DNA of 64,000 nt, taken from positions 682,001-746,000 of the forward strand of contig NZ_JANFNS010000001.1 in NCBI RefSeq assembly GCF_024436065.1, written 5' to 3'. Below, one piece after another: positions 35,740 to 47,162 of this stretch. The translations under genes and the position numbers were made by a program. Position 1 is the first letter of the stretch. Every line of letters begins with the position of its first letter. The notes beneath the pieces were generated by a model, which was given only the letters and a program-made list of their open reading frames with translations, searched no databases and was not told the origin of the DNA. The stretch is from Saccharibacillus sp. JS10 (GTDB lineage Bacteria > Bacillota > Bacilli > Paenibacillales > Paenibacillaceae).

Positions 35740-35776
35740 AAAAAAGCTCCTTACCGTCTTGGACGATAAGGAGCTT
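35740..35776 (-). terminator. Terminator of efp
   Basis: 10-bp stem AAGCTCCTTA/TAAGGAGCTT, then TTTTTT on the minus strand. Confidence 0.88.
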
Positions 35777-35786
35777 AGATTCCTGA

Positions 35787-36344
35787 CTATGCGCGGGAAA
35801 TGTATTTGCCTTCGCGTGTGTCGATCAGCAATACGTCATCTTCGTTGATGAACAACGGAACTTGAACGTTATGACCTGTTTCGAGTTTCGCGTTTTTGGA
35901 AGCGCCTGTTGCTGTGTTGCCTTTGATACCCGGCTCTGTTTCTACAACTTTAAGCTCTACGCTTGTTGGCAAGTTAATACCGAGGATTTCGCCTTTGTAG
36001 CTGATGATGTGCACGTTCATGTTTTCGCGCAGGAATTTAAGTTCCCACTCCAATTGCTCGCTTGTCAGCGAGAATTGATCGTAAGTTTCGTTATCCATGA
36101 AAGTGTGCTCTTGACCGCTTGCATACAGGTATTGTACGCCACGGTTTTCGATTTGTGCGCGGCCGATTGTTTCGCCAGCACGGAAAGTACGCTCTACCGT
36201 GTTACCGTTACGCAAGTTTTTGAGCTTGGAGCGCACGAATGCCGCACCTTTACCTGGTTTTACGTGTTGGAATTCGATTACGGTGAAGATGTCGCCGTCC
36301 ACTTCGACGGTAAGGCCTGTTTTAAAATCGTTAACTGAGATCAT
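35787..36344 (-). CDS. efp: Elongation factor P
   Basis: 185 residues. KOW-like N-terminal domain with the modified-residue loop [31 protein letters not shown] and two OB domains, ending [26 protein letters not shown]. Rescues ribosomes at polyproline. AAGGAGG before the ATG. Stands after pepP, as in B. subtilis. Confidence 0.96.
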   Translation of the reverse strand: MISVNDFKTGLTVEVDGDIFTVIEFQHVKPGKGAAFVRSKLKNLRNGNTVERTFRAGETIGRAQIENRGVQYLYASGQEHTFMDNETYDQFSLTSEQLEWELKFLRENMNVHIISYKGEILGINLPTSVELKVVETEPGIKGNTATGASKNAKLETGHNVQVPLFINEDDVLLIDTREGKYISRA

Positions 36345-36419
36345 TGAGGATTCCTCCTTGGAATGGTTGCCTTGCTGAATGATGATACAGGTTAAAACGT
36401 ATTTCTTGTTAAAGCGGTC

Positions 36420-37490
36420 CTATGCCATTGGCAGAAGGGTCAACTCTTTTTTCGAAGATGTAATAATTTCAATTCCGGTTTCGGTAATGACAATATCATC
36501 TTCGATCCGCACACCGCCAAAGCCCGGAATATAAATACCCGGTTCTACGGTCACGACCATACCTGGCTTCAAGATATCGTCGCTAAGCTTGGATAAACGA
36601 GGGCTTTCATGCACTTCCATACCCAAGCCATGCCCTGTGCTATGACCGTACTGCTCGCCATATCCATAGGAAGAAATGATATCGCGAGTCAACGCGTCGG
36701 CTTCACGCCCTGTCATGCCTGGACGAATCTTATCCAGTGCATTCAGCTGCGCTTCAAGCACAATGCCGTAGACTTCGCGGTGGCGATCACTAGCTTCGCC
36801 AAGCACAACGGTACGCGTCAAGTCGGAGCAATAGCCGTTCAGCAAAGCACCGAAGTCAAACGTAATGAATTCGTTTCCTTGCAAAACGCGCGAACTTGCT
36901 ACGCCATGCGGCAGTGCCGAACGTTCGCCGGAAGCCACAATGGTATCGAACGACGACGAAGTCGCTCCGTTTTCGCGCATAAACATTTCCATCTGCAAAT
37001 CCAATTCGCGTTCGGTCACGCCTGGACGAATCTTCGGCAAAATATAGCTAAACGTACGATCTGCCAATACAGCAGCTTCGCGCATGATCGCAAGTTCGCC
37101 TTCGTCTTTAAAGAGGCGCAGCCCTTCAACCAGACCGGATACCGGAACCAGCTCAATACCTGCTAACGCTTCTTTGTAACTTTGATACGTTGCAAATGTT
37201 ACATGTTCTTGCTCGAAACCAAGTTTCGCTGAAGAACCGAGCAATGCTTTAACCGTTTCCATGACTTTCGGTGCATGCTCAACTACTTTGAAGTCTTTAG
37301 CCTGCTGAGGCGCCTGCTCCATATAGCGGAAATCAGTCAGCAAATAACTTTCCGTTTCCGTAACAAGCACATATCCGGCAGAACCCGTAAATCCTGTCAG
37401 GTAACGACGATTAATGTCACTGGCGACAAACATTGCGCTAACGCCTTGAAGCGACATCGCTTCACGCAATTTGTGTACACGCTGCTGCAT
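36420..37490 (-). CDS. Xaa-Pro aminopeptidase/dipeptidase (M24 family, YqhT-like)
   Basis: 356 residues. N-terminal creatinase-like domain, then the pita-bread catalytic domain with metal ligands in FDFGALLNGYCSDLTRTVVLG, GHSTGHGLGMEVHESP, VVTVEPGIYIPGFGGVRIEDD. Cleaves Xaa-Pro bonds in peptides. GAGGAG ribosome site. In the conserved pair with efp. Divergent from yqhQ. Confidence 0.93.
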   Translation of the reverse strand: MQQRVHKLREAMSLQGVSAMFVASDINRRYLTGFTGSAGYVLVTETESYLLTDFRYMEQAPQQAKDFKVVEHAPKVMETVKALLGSSAKLGFEQEHVTFATYQSYKEALAGIELVPVSGLVEGLRLFKDEGELAIMREAAVLADRTFSYILPKIRPGVTERELDLQMEMFMRENGATSSSFDTIVASGERSALPHGVASSRVLQGNEFITFDFGALLNGYCSDLTRTVVLGEASDRHREVYGIVLEAQLNALDKIRPGMTGREADALTRDIISSYGYGEQYGHSTGHGLGMEVHESPRLSKLSDDILKPGMVVTVEPGIYIPGFGGVRIEDDIVITETGIEIITSSKKELTLLPMA

Positions 37491-37708
37491 ATTTTCTCCT
37501 CTTTCCCGGTGAACCTACTCAGTTCGTATTTTCCAGAGCTTCAAGCGAAATTACCACATTACATTCTATCATACGCTAGTACCCTCTGAGAAGCCTTTTT
37601 ACGCACAAGCTAGATTGCTTAGGGAGCTATAGGTTCGCTGGTATTTGCCTGTCAAATCCGATACAATAAAAAGAAATGTCTTTAAAAACGTTTAGGAAGG
37701 TGAAGGTT

Positions 37709-38710
37709 TTGTCTGAAAAATCTGCTCCCGTCGCCTACGGCGGACAAGCCGTAATCGAAGGAGTTATGTTCGGCGGCAAGCACGTCAACGTCACCGCGGT
37801 GCGCCGCAAGAGCGGAGAAATCACGTTCCTTGAAGTGCCTCGCGAAGAAAAAAGCTGGGTTCGTTCGTTACGTAAAATCCCGCTGTTACGCGGTCTGGTT
37901 AGCCTGATCGATTCTAGTGTAAAAGGTTCTAAGCATCTCAATTACTCGTTCGACGCTTATGCCGACGATGAGATGACCCCTGAAGAACGCGAAGAATTGA
38001 AAGCGAAAAACAAAAAAGGCGAAGCTAAATTGAGTTTGGGCGCGATGATCGGTGTAACCGCCGCGGCAATCGTATCGTTTATCGTGGGTAAAGTGGTATT
38101 TACGTTAGTTCCTGTGTTTGTGGAAGACTTTTTGTTCAAAGGTTCGTTCAGTCATCAAATTTATCACAACCTGACTGAAGGCGGAATCAAGTTAGTGCTG
38201 CTCCTTCTGTATCTATATTTGATCTCGCTTACACCTATCGTCAAACGGTTGTTCCAATATCACGGAGCCGAACACAAGGTGATTACCGCTTTTGAAGCCG
38301 GCGAAGAATTGACGCCAAAAAACGTACAAAAGTATACCCGCCTGCATTACCGCTGCGGAAGTAGCTTTATTATGTTGACCGTCATTATCGGCATTCTGAT
38401 CTACTCGGTATTTACTTGGGATTCGTTATTGGAACGCGTCGTTCAACGTCTGCTTCTGCTGCCTGTCGTTCTAGGCGTTTCGTTTGAATTTTTGAAATTC
38501 ACGAACGCGCTGCGCGATATACCGGTTCTTCGTTTCCTCGGTTATCCGGGATTATGGTTGCAGCTTTTGACAACCAAAGAACCAACGGACGAACAAGTCG
38601 AAGTTTCGATCGCTTCGTTCAATCGGATGCGTGAACTTGATGCCGCTTATCAGAAACAAGGTGTTCCCGCTTCGGCGCCGAATCCTATACTCGATCCTCT
38701 GGAGGGTTGA
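37709..38710 (+). CDS. yqhQ: YqhQ-like DUF1385 membrane protein
   Basis: 333 residues from TTG 37709, chosen because AGGAAGGTG (37694-37702) precedes it and the product begins SEKSAPVAYGGQAVIEGVMFGG, the family signature; an ATG at 37676 gives only a spurious extension. Cytosolic N-terminal segment, then hydrophobic spans (AMIGVTAAAIVSFIVGKVVFTLVPVF and later) around the conserved YHGAEHKVITAFE and LHYRCGSSFIM. Function unknown. Divergent from pepP. Confidence 0.85.
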   Translation: MSEKSAPVAYGGQAVIEGVMFGGKHVNVTAVRRKSGEITFLEVPREEKSWVRSLRKIPLLRGLVSLIDSSVKGSKHLNYSFDAYADDEMTPEEREELKAKNKKGEAKLSLGAMIGVTAAAIVSFIVGKVVFTLVPVFVEDFLFKGSFSHQIYHNLTEGGIKLVLLLLYLYLISLTPIVKRLFQYHGAEHKVITAFEAGEELTPKNVQKYTRLHYRCGSSFIMLTVIIGILIYSVFTWDSLLERVVQRLLLLPVVLGVSFEFLKFTNALRDIPVLRFLGYPGLWLQLLTTKEPTDEQVEVSIASFNRMRELDAAYQKQGVPASAPNPILDPLEG

Positions 38711-38716
38711 TATACC

Positions 38717-39103
38717 ATGAGAAAACCAGGAGTTGCAGGTTGGATTATTCTAGCGTTGGCGGCATTGGGGCTTGTACAGATGTTGCTTAATCCGTCGCTC
38801 ACTTGGCTGATTCCGATCGGAATCGTGATCATTCTTATCGCTCTGTATTTTATTTTGCCGAACAATGGACGCTCTGGAGGATACCGTACCCCAAGCGGAA
38901 AAAGACCCAAGATCAAACCTTCGGCGCGTACTCAAGAAAAGTTGGCTCGGATGTCTTCTTCCGCCTCGTCCAAACCACAAGCTGCACGTGTAGATAAAAA
39001 TGCGGCTCCTGTAAAAGCGACGAAGAAAAAGAAAAACTATCCGTTCCAAGTGATCGAAGGACGCAAAAGCAAAGATGATGAAGATTTGCCAAAGTTTCAT
39101 TAA
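38717..39103 (+). CDS. YqhP/SA1362-family small membrane protein
   Basis: 128 residues. Two membrane helices (AGWIILALAALGLVQMLL and TWLIPIGIVIILIALYFIL), then a basic, lysine-rich cytosolic tail (KRPKIKPSARTQEKLARM; KATKKKKNYPFQVIEGRK). Resembles the SA1362 family encoded beside yqhQ in B. subtilis. Role unknown. Starts 6 bp after yqhQ. Confidence 0.75.
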   Translation: MRKPGVAGWIILALAALGLVQMLLNPSLTWLIPIGIVIILIALYFILPNNGRSGGYRTPSGKRPKIKPSARTQEKLARMSSSASSKPQAARVDKNAAPVKATKKKKNYPFQVIEGRKSKDDEDLPKFH

Positions 39104-39140
39104 AAAGAAGGTTGCGAATATTCGCAACCTTCTTTTTTGT
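39104..39140. terminator. Bidirectional terminator between convergent genes
   Basis: 15-bp perfect palindrome AAGAAGGTTGCGAAT/ATTCGCAACCTTCTT with T-run on the right and A-run on the left. Confidence 0.9.
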
Positions 39141-39172
39141 ATCCATTCGATCATGCACATGCAAGCAACCGA

Positions 39173-40759
39173 TTAATTGCCCCAATATTGCTGCAATACA
39201 CTTTTAACTTTAGGCGATAAAATATGTGCGGCACGGAAAAAGATATTGCCATCTACATGCTCACGGCCCAGTGTAGATTTGAGATGATCCGTAAGTTCGG
39301 TAGCATTACTCCATCCCGCTTCGCTCGTTCCCACTTTATAAGCGGCTTCGCCGATATACAGATCTACATTCGTACCGGCTACGACATTTTCCCACCAATC
39401 GACCACTTTTGCGTAATTAGCAGCGGTATTGGCATTACTCCAATACACTTGCGGAGCGACGTAATCGACCCATTCGTTTTTGACCCAAGTCCGTGCATCG
39501 GCATACGTCGTATCATACGCGGTTACGCCTGCGCGCGTATCGGAGCCGAGTGGCTCTGTCGATGCGTTGCGCCATACGCCGAACGGGCTTACACCGTAAC
39601 TGACTGCTGGTTTGACCGCATCAATCGTTTGTCCCAACTTTTTAACGAAATCATTGATATTCGCTCGGCGCCAATCGCCTTTGTTTGCGATCGATGTCGT
39701 ATTGTATTGCTTGTACGTCGCATCGTCGTTGAATTTCTTCGCTGCCGATTCGCCGTATGGATAGAAATAATCGTCCAAATGAACGCCGTCAATCTTATAG
39801 TTGTTCACAACTTCCATGACTTCATCGATAACGGCTTGACGAGCATTTGGAATTCCCGGATTGATATACAACTTGCTATCGAAATTAATGATCCAATCCG
39901 GATGAGATTTGGCTACATGGTTGGCAGCAAGCCCTGCGGTCGATGAACCGGTACTTGCACGGAACGGATTAAACCAAGCGTGGAATTCCATCCCCCGTTT
40001 ATGTGCTTCTTCAATCATAAAAGCAAGCGGGTCATAACCCGGATCTTTTCCTTGCGTTCCCGTCAATACATTCGACCACGGCACAAGCTTGGACGGATAT
40101 AACGCATCTGCGCTTGGACGCACCTGCACGAACACGGCGTTAATGCCGGTTTCCTGAAGCTGATCCAACATCGTCGTATATTGCGACTTTTGCTTGGTCG
40201 CGTCTTTGGACGACGGCCAATCCAGACTCGATACCGTAGCGACCCATGCACCGCGAAGCGCTGTCAGATTTCCTTGATTATCCGGTACGCCGGGTGTCGG
40301 AACACCAATAGGACCGTCTGGCGTTGTCAGCGTAATCGTTTGGGTACTTTGATTCCAATTCACGTTCAAACCGAGACCTTGTCCGACAAAACGAAGCGGA
40401 ACCATAATACGTCCGTTCACACTTGCAACCGAAGCTTCTAATTCTACTGCATTTCCGTTCACAAAAGCGGTTTTTGAACCTAACGGAATCGACAGTAAGG
40501 TTCCGCCTTGATTGATCGTAACGACTTTTTCGCTTTGCGACCATTGAATTTGTGCGCCGAGACTTGTACTGATTAGACGCATAGGAACCAATGTCGTATT
40601 CGATACGATATAAGGATCTGCATCACCTTGAATCCGTTGTCCATCCAACATAATCTGAATAACCGATGCCGCGCGTGCTTGATGCGTTCCAGACACGCTC
40701 CATACTGAAAACAACAGCATTGCAGCCAGCAAAACCATAATCTTTTGAAGCCATTTCAT
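39173..40759 (-). CDS. Exported YngK-like glycoside hydrolase (GHL10/DUF187) with copper-amine-oxidase-N domain
   Basis: 528 residues from ATG 40759 with GAGGGAG upstream; the frame continues to 40825 but the signal peptide (WLQKIMVLLAAMLLFSVWSVSG, then HQARAAS) begins here. Residues about 35-145 are a copper-amine-oxidase-N stalk. The rest is a TIM-barrel of the DUF187 type: LRGAWVATVSSLDWP, QVRPSADALYPSKLVPWSN, GMEFHAWFNPFRAS, IDGVHLDDYFYPY. Likely acts on cell-wall or environmental glycans outside the cell. Own terminator. Confidence 0.88.
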   Translation of the reverse strand: MKWLQKIMVLLAAMLLFSVWSVSGTHQARAASVIQIMLDGQRIQGDADPYIVSNTTLVPMRLISTSLGAQIQWSQSEKVVTINQGGTLLSIPLGSKTAFVNGNAVELEASVASVNGRIMVPLRFVGQGLGLNVNWNQSTQTITLTTPDGPIGVPTPGVPDNQGNLTALRGAWVATVSSLDWPSSKDATKQKSQYTTMLDQLQETGINAVFVQVRPSADALYPSKLVPWSNVLTGTQGKDPGYDPLAFMIEEAHKRGMEFHAWFNPFRASTGSSTAGLAANHVAKSHPDWIINFDSKLYINPGIPNARQAVIDEVMEVVNNYKIDGVHLDDYFYPYGESAAKKFNDDATYKQYNTTSIANKGDWRRANINDFVKKLGQTIDAVKPAVSYGVSPFGVWRNASTEPLGSDTRAGVTAYDTTYADARTWVKNEWVDYVAPQVYWSNANTAANYAKVVDWWENVVAGTNVDLYIGEAAYKVGTSEAGWSNATELTDHLKSTLGREHVDGNIFFRAAHILSPKVKSVLQQYWGN

Positions 40760-40901
40760 GATTGCTACTCCCTCGTTTCCCCTTAGATGTCTTTCTAGAC
40801 GGTAAAACTGCCTACTTTGTTTCACACCTCCCGAGTGTTCTATCTGTTATACGCAAAAAACATACCGATTGTAGCGCTATAATCGACGCTTTTTTTGCAT
40901 A

Positions 40902-40935
40902 CAAAAAAACATCTGTGCCGAAAGGTCACAGACGC
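40902..40935 (-). terminator. Terminator of mntR
   Basis: Stem CGTCTGTG/CACAGATG (one G-U) with TTTTTTT after it on the minus strand. Confidence 0.7.
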
Positions 40936-40940
40936 CTTTT

Positions 40941-41366
40941 TTAATTTTCGTTCAATCCTTCATTTTGGATCGCCCGAAGTTCTTCGATTCTTTTGGGATC
41001 GCGATTGAAATACTCCACCAATGACTCGATTTGTGTGATTGAATTCCAGCTTAAATGATGTTCAATACCTTCGACATCGGTGTAAATATGACTTTCCTCT
41101 ACGCCGATCTGACGCAAAAATTGTTCTAACAATTGATGACGATCCACCAAGCGTTTACCGATTTTTTTGCCTTTGCTCGTTAGAATAAGCCCCCGGTACT
41201 TTTCGTACACCAAGTATTCGTCTTTATCGAGCTTCTGAATCATTTTCGTGACCGAAGAAGGATGAACTTCCAGCCCTTCGGCGATATCCGATACCCGGGC
41301 GTAACCTTTTTCTTCAATTAGCAGGTAGATACGCTCCAAATAATCTTCCATACTGGGCGTTGGCAT
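40941..41366 (-). CDS. mntR: Manganese-responsive regulator MntR
   Basis: 141 residues, DtxR family. N-terminal winged helix [41 protein letters not shown], then the dimer/metal domain with [20 protein letters not shown], whose His/Glu/Asp residues (D8-, E99-, H103-type ligands) are the MntR metal site. Represses Mn uptake genes at high Mn. It follows znuB but has its own spacer, and the transporter next to it looks zinc-type. Confidence 0.92.
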   Translation of the reverse strand: MPTPSMEDYLERIYLLIEEKGYARVSDIAEGLEVHPSSVTKMIQKLDKDEYLVYEKYRGLILTSKGKKIGKRLVDRHQLLEQFLRQIGVEESHIYTDVEGIEHHLSWNSITQIESLVEYFNRDPKRIEELRAIQNEGLNEN

Positions 41367-41576
41367 CCGCTTCCCTCATTTCCTTAACGTAAGTACCTTG
41401 AATCTGTTAGATCGTGGCGCCGATGAATGTCTGTATCGCAAGATGATTGTCCAATCGATCGAACATCGGCAAGCTTACTCTTCATGATGCGCCGGCACAA
41501 TCATAGCTCAGTTCTATCAAAAACGACTCTTACTATGATACCTTTATTGGCTGTGTATTGGCAAGTTGAAGTCATA

Positions 41577-41613
41577 AAAAAAGAGAATACCCGTTAGACG
41601 GTGTATCCTCTTC
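41577..41613 (-). terminator. Terminator overlapping the znuB stop
   Basis: Stem GAGGATACACCGT/ACGGGTATTCTC with TTTTTT on the minus strand; the stem includes the last codons of the permease gene. Confidence 0.75.
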
Positions 41614-42397
41614 GCGCGACCAAAGTCAGCAGCAACATCAAAATCAGCAGTAAGACGATTGTAGCACCTGGCGCAAAGTTCCATACGCCCGCAACAATCA
41701 GACCCACGATCACGGCGATCTCCGCAATTGCCACCGATAACACGATCGACATTCGGAAACTTTTTGCCAAAAACAGACTACAAGCGACCGGAATCGTAAG
41801 CAACGCGGACACGAGCAACGCCCCTACGATTTTAATTGCGGTACTGATGACAAGCGCAGCCAACACGGTAATGAGCATATTGAGCAATTTGACCGGAAGC
41901 CCGCTTACGGCAGCCGCATCTTCTTCGAACGTCAGCAAAAAGAGTTCTTTGTAGAAAAAGACTACAACCGCGACCACGATAACCGTAACGCCGCCGACCA
42001 GATACAAATCCGTTGTACCCAGCGTGTAAATACTACCGAACAAATAACTCGTTACATCCGTGTTATAGCCTTGTCCGAGCGTAAATAAGAATGATGCCAT
42101 CGCGACGCCACCAGACATAATGACCGCAATGGATAATTCGGCGTATCCTTTGTACGCTCGGCGCAGTTTTTCGATCGCAAAAGACGAAATGACCGCAAAA
42201 ACGAGTCCGACTACAAGCGGATAGACATTAATCAAAAATCCTAGCGCAACGCCAGCGATCGTAACATGGGCAAGCGTATCCCCAATCATCGACAAGCGCC
42301 GTAACACAAGAAAGATTCCGATCAGCGGTGCCGTAAGCCCGATCAGAAGCCCTCCAAGTAAAGCCCGTTGAAAAAAGTCACTGAACAAAATTTCCAA
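41594..42397 (-). CDS. znuB: Zinc ABC transporter permease
   Basis: 267 residues, 8 or so hydrophobic helices of the ABC-3 family; conserved LVLRRLSMIGDTLAHVTIAGVALG and a GALLVSALLTIPVACSLFLAKS segment. TTG start (42397) with AGGAG 8 bases upstream. 12 bp after the ATPase gene, same operon. Confidence 0.9.
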   Translation of the reverse strand: MEILFSDFFQRALLGGLLIGLTAPLIGIFLVLRRLSMIGDTLAHVTIAGVALGFLINVYPLVVGLVFAVISSFAIEKLRRAYKGYAELSIAVIMSGGVAMASFLFTLGQGYNTDVTSYLFGSIYTLGTTDLYLVGGVTVIVVAVVVFFYKELFLLTFEEDAAAVSGLPVKLLNMLITVLAALVISTAIKIVGALLVSALLTIPVACSLFLAKSFRMSIVLSVAIAEIAVIVGLIVAGVWNFAPGATIVLLLILMLLLTLVARRGYTV

Positions 42398-42409
42398 GTT
42401 ACCGTCTCC

Positions 42410-43186
42410 TTACTGCTGCGATGCCGATCCGACGAGCGGAATCGAATGATTCAGATCCGTTTCAACGCAGTCCAGATCGTCGTGCGAATGACGCACGAAA
42501 AATTTGATTTTGCCATTTTGTTGCCGGGGTTCTTTGCCTAGATAGTCTTCCATACGATCCACATCATGCGAGACCATCAAAAACGTAATATTATGATGGC
42601 GGTGCATATGCCGAATCAATTCGAAAAAGCTATCTTGCGTTTCCGCGTCGACACCGACTGTCGGTTCGTCGAGTACGAGCAGGTCTGGGCGATTAATCAT
42701 CGCTCTTGCCAAAAATACGCGTTGCTGCTGACCGCCGGATAGCCGTCCGATCCGCTTGTCTGCAATATCTTCGATCCGCATCACTTGCAGAGCATCTTCA
42801 AGCTTCGCTTTGGCTTCTTTCGTCAAGCGGCGAAACAGACTTTTATTCGTATAAAGCCCGGACATCACGACTTCACGAACCGTAGCAGGGAATAACATAT
42901 TCAGCGCGTTTTTTTGCGGAACGTATCCGATACGCTCCCAATCTCGAAAACTGCGGATCGATTCGCCGAACAACTTAATCTCTCCGCTTGTCGGCGGCAT
43001 CAATCCAACCAACATTTTGAGCAAAGTCGTTTTGCCGGCACCGTTCGAACCGACGATTCCGACAAAGTCTCGCTCTTTGATACTAAAGCTTAAATCTTTC
43101 ATGACATGCTGGTCTTTATAGGAAAAGGACACGTCGCGTAGCTCGATCATCGGCTGATGACAATCTACTATCGGAATAGCGGACAT
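42410..43186 (-). CDS. znuC: Zinc ABC transporter ATP-binding protein
   Basis: 258 residues from ATG 43186 (AAGGAGGAAATCTC upstream). Walker A GSNGAGKTT, Q-loop VPQKNAL, signature RLSGGQQQRVFLARA, Walker B LLVLDEPTVGVDAET, H-loop MVSHDVDRM. The last 40 residues (LGKEPRQQNGKIKFFVRHSHDDLDCVE) carry a His-containing tail. Powers import with ZnuA and ZnuB. Confidence 0.92.
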   Translation of the reverse strand: MSAIPIVDCHQPMIELRDVSFSYKDQHVMKDLSFSIKERDFVGIVGSNGAGKTTLLKMLVGLMPPTSGEIKLFGESIRSFRDWERIGYVPQKNALNMLFPATVREVVMSGLYTNKSLFRRLTKEAKAKLEDALQVMRIEDIADKRIGRLSGGQQQRVFLARAMINRPDLLVLDEPTVGVDAETQDSFFELIRHMHRHHNITFLMVSHDVDRMEDYLGKEPRQQNGKIKFFVRHSHDDLDCVETDLNHSIPLVGSASQQ

Positions 43187-43217
43187 GAGATTTCCTCCTT
43201 TTTTATCGGCGTTCAAT

Positions 43218-43258
43218 CAAACGCGCGGTTCGGCAAGATCGCCGAAACCGCGCGTTTG
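43218..43258 (-). other. Strong hairpin between znuA and znuC
   Basis: CAAACGCGCGGTT-CGGC against GCCG-AAACCGCGCGTTTG with a 6-base loop and no T-run. Placed just after the binding-protein gene, it may stabilise or attenuate the message so that more ZnuA than ZnuCB is made. Confidence 0.55.
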
Positions 43259-43265
43259 TCTCTTC

Positions 43266-44297
43266 TTATTGTAAAGCGAGTAGCAGATTTTGCAAATTCT
43301 TTTGCATCAAACTGAAATAATCTTCGCCGTCTTTGGACTGTTGCTCGGTCAAGCCTTCAACCGGATTCAGTACCAAGGTATCGACGCCCGCTTCGCTAGC
43401 CAGTGTTTTTGCCAGTTTATCGGACACCAGTTCTTCGAAGAAAATGTAACGGATACCTTCTTCTTTTACCATTTTCGCTAGGTTCAGCATATCTTGAGCG
43501 CGTGGTTCCGCATCCGGGGAAAGCCCCATGATCGAATGTTGGGTCAATCCGTAATCACGTGCCAGATAACCGAAAGCTTGGTGCGAGACGACGATTTCTT
43601 TATTTGTTAAAGGAGTTAGCTTATCTGTAAATTCTGTATCTAAATCTTTAAGCTTTTTCGCGAGTGCTTCGTACCGTTCGTCATAACCGGCTTTGTGTTC
43701 AGGATCGGCTTCAACCAGACTGTCTCGAATATTTCCCGCCATGATAAGAGCCGATTTCGGGCTTACCCAAGTGTGCGGGTCGGTATGTTTGGCATCGGCA
43801 GATTCTTCATGATGCCCGTCTTCTTCATGGTGTTCATCTTCTCCATGTTCTTCGCCTTCGTGGTCGTGATCTGCTTCCGTTCCGCCGTGGTTATGACCAT
43901 CATCTTCATCGGTCAAGATCAGATCCACACCTTTACTGACTTCCACTGGCTTAACCTCAGAATCTGAATTCAATCCTTTTAGAAAATCGGGTACCCAACC
44001 TTCAAGACCTGCTCCGTTATAGAAAAAGAGTTGAGCTTTTGATGTACTGACAATATCTTGACCGCGCGGCGTCCAATCATGAGGTTCAACGCCCGTAGGC
44101 AGCAAGTTAATGACATTTGCATCTTCGCCGCCGATGGTGGAAGCAAATTCATAAATCGGATAAAAAGTCGTCACTACGTTCACTTTTCCTTCAACGATCT
44201 TACCTGATGCGTTTTGTCCGCAAGCGGACAATACCATCATCGTTGCCAAAGCCAAAACCATCAGTACGCGCCCGGCATACTTTTTATTACGCTGCAT
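43266..44297 (-). CDS. znuA: Zinc-binding lipoprotein ZnuA/AdcA (ABC solute-binding protein)
   Basis: 343 residues. Lipobox ending LSAC with Cys26. Metal ligands of cluster A-I binding proteins: His in GVEPHDWTP, His in DPHTWVSP, His in SHQAFGYLARDYGL, and Glu in FFEELVSDK. A His/Asp/Glu-rich loop at about 118-155 (GHNHGGTEADHDHEGEEHG) is typical for zinc rather than manganese. Captures Zn at the cell surface and hands it to ZnuB. Two Zur-like palindromes lie upstream. Confidence 0.93.
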   Translation of the reverse strand: MQRNKKYAGRVLMVLALATMMVLSACGQNASGKIVEGKVNVVTTFYPIYEFASTIGGEDANVINLLPTGVEPHDWTPRGQDIVSTSKAQLFFYNGAGLEGWVPDFLKGLNSDSEVKPVEVSKGVDLILTDEDDGHNHGGTEADHDHEGEEHGEDEHHEEDGHHEESADAKHTDPHTWVSPKSALIMAGNIRDSLVEADPEHKAGYDERYEALAKKLKDLDTEFTDKLTPLTNKEIVVSHQAFGYLARDYGLTQHSIMGLSPDAEPRAQDMLNLAKMVKEEGIRYIFFEELVSDKLAKTLASEAGVDTLVLNPVEGLTEQQSKDGEDYFSLMQKNLQNLLLALQ

Positions 44298-44352
44298 ATT
44301 AAAGACACACTCCGTTTCTGTTCAAAATCCGATTCCGAGCTTTTCACTCTAA

Positions 44353-44367
44353 TCGTAACCATACCGA
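44353..44367. promoter_or_regulatory. Zur-like operator 1 upstream of znuA
   Basis: TCGTAACCATACCGA matches 11 of 14 fixed positions of the B. subtilis Zur consensus TCGTAATnATTACGA and sits in a longer TAATCG...CGATTA palindrome, 56-70 bp before the ATG. Confidence 0.6.
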
Positions 44368-44401
44368 TTATAGGAGTCTCTTTAAAAGTTGTCAACCTTT
44401 T

Positions 44402-44416
44402 TCGGTATATTTACGA
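44402..44416. promoter_or_regulatory. Zur-like operator 2 upstream of znuA
   Basis: TCGTAAATATACCGA on the minus strand, the same half-site pattern as operator 1, 35 bp further upstream of znuA. Two similar sites strengthen the case for zinc control. Confidence 0.55.
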
Positions 44417-44423
44417 TTAAGAA

Positions 44424-44470
44424 AAAACAAAAAAAGAGACAGAGCTTTCGATGTAAGAAAGCTCTGTCTT
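44424..44470 (-). terminator. Terminator of metG
   Basis: 13-bp stem AGACAGAGCTTTC/GAAAGCTCTGTCT, then T-runs on the minus strand. It overlaps the znuA regulatory region. Confidence 0.88.
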
Positions 44471-44475
44471 CTATT

Positions 44476-46795
<2,320 letters not shown>

Positions 46796-46913
46796 TTCTT
46801 CGGAATTCATTTTAACATTCAAATTGTATATCTAACACGCATACAATATAGAAAATATACCGAAAAAAAGCCCGAGGTGTCAAGCTTACTGAGCAAGCGA
46901 TTTCTAAGCTTAC

Positions 46914-47162
46914 TTAAGCCGGGTCGCCGTGAACTTTGGAGTTTGGCGGTACGGGATCAAAGCCACCTTCATGAAAAGGATGACATTTGCTGATCCTTTT
47001 CGCGGCAAGCCAGCTTCCTTTTGCAGCTCCATGGACTTCAATCGCTTCTAGCGCGTACGCCGAGCAGGTCGGAACGAACCGACAGCTTGGCGGCGTCAAA
47101 GGCGAAATGAACTTTCGATAAAAACGGATCGTGCCTTGCACGGTGCGGCGAGCGATCTTCAT
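46914..47162 (-). CDS. yidD: Membrane protein insertion efficiency factor YidD
   Basis: 82 residues: [34 protein letters not shown] and the conserved [16 protein letters not shown]. Small amphipathic protein aiding YidC-dependent insertion. Its start overlaps the stop of the Fur-family gene, so the two are one operon. The 46800-46913 spacer below shows no clear terminator. Confidence 0.92.
   Translation of the reverse strand: MKIARRTVQGTIRFYRKFISPLTPPSCRFVPTCSAYALEAIEVHGAAKGSWLAAKRISKCHPFHEGGFDPVPPNSKVHGDPA

Noticed and set aside
35589-35786. Possible lysine riboswitch before lysC
   Set aside because: The leader after the efp terminator is under 160 bases and shows no L-box conserved core.
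39224-39946. 240-codon plus-strand frame opposite the YngK-like gene
   Set aside because: Antisense shadow of a clear enzyme gene; no start signals and no family features.
41380-41570. GC-rich spacer upstream of znuB/mntR with GCGCCG repeats
   Set aside because: Short scattered similarities only; no stable stem, ORF or match to the 61-kb element.
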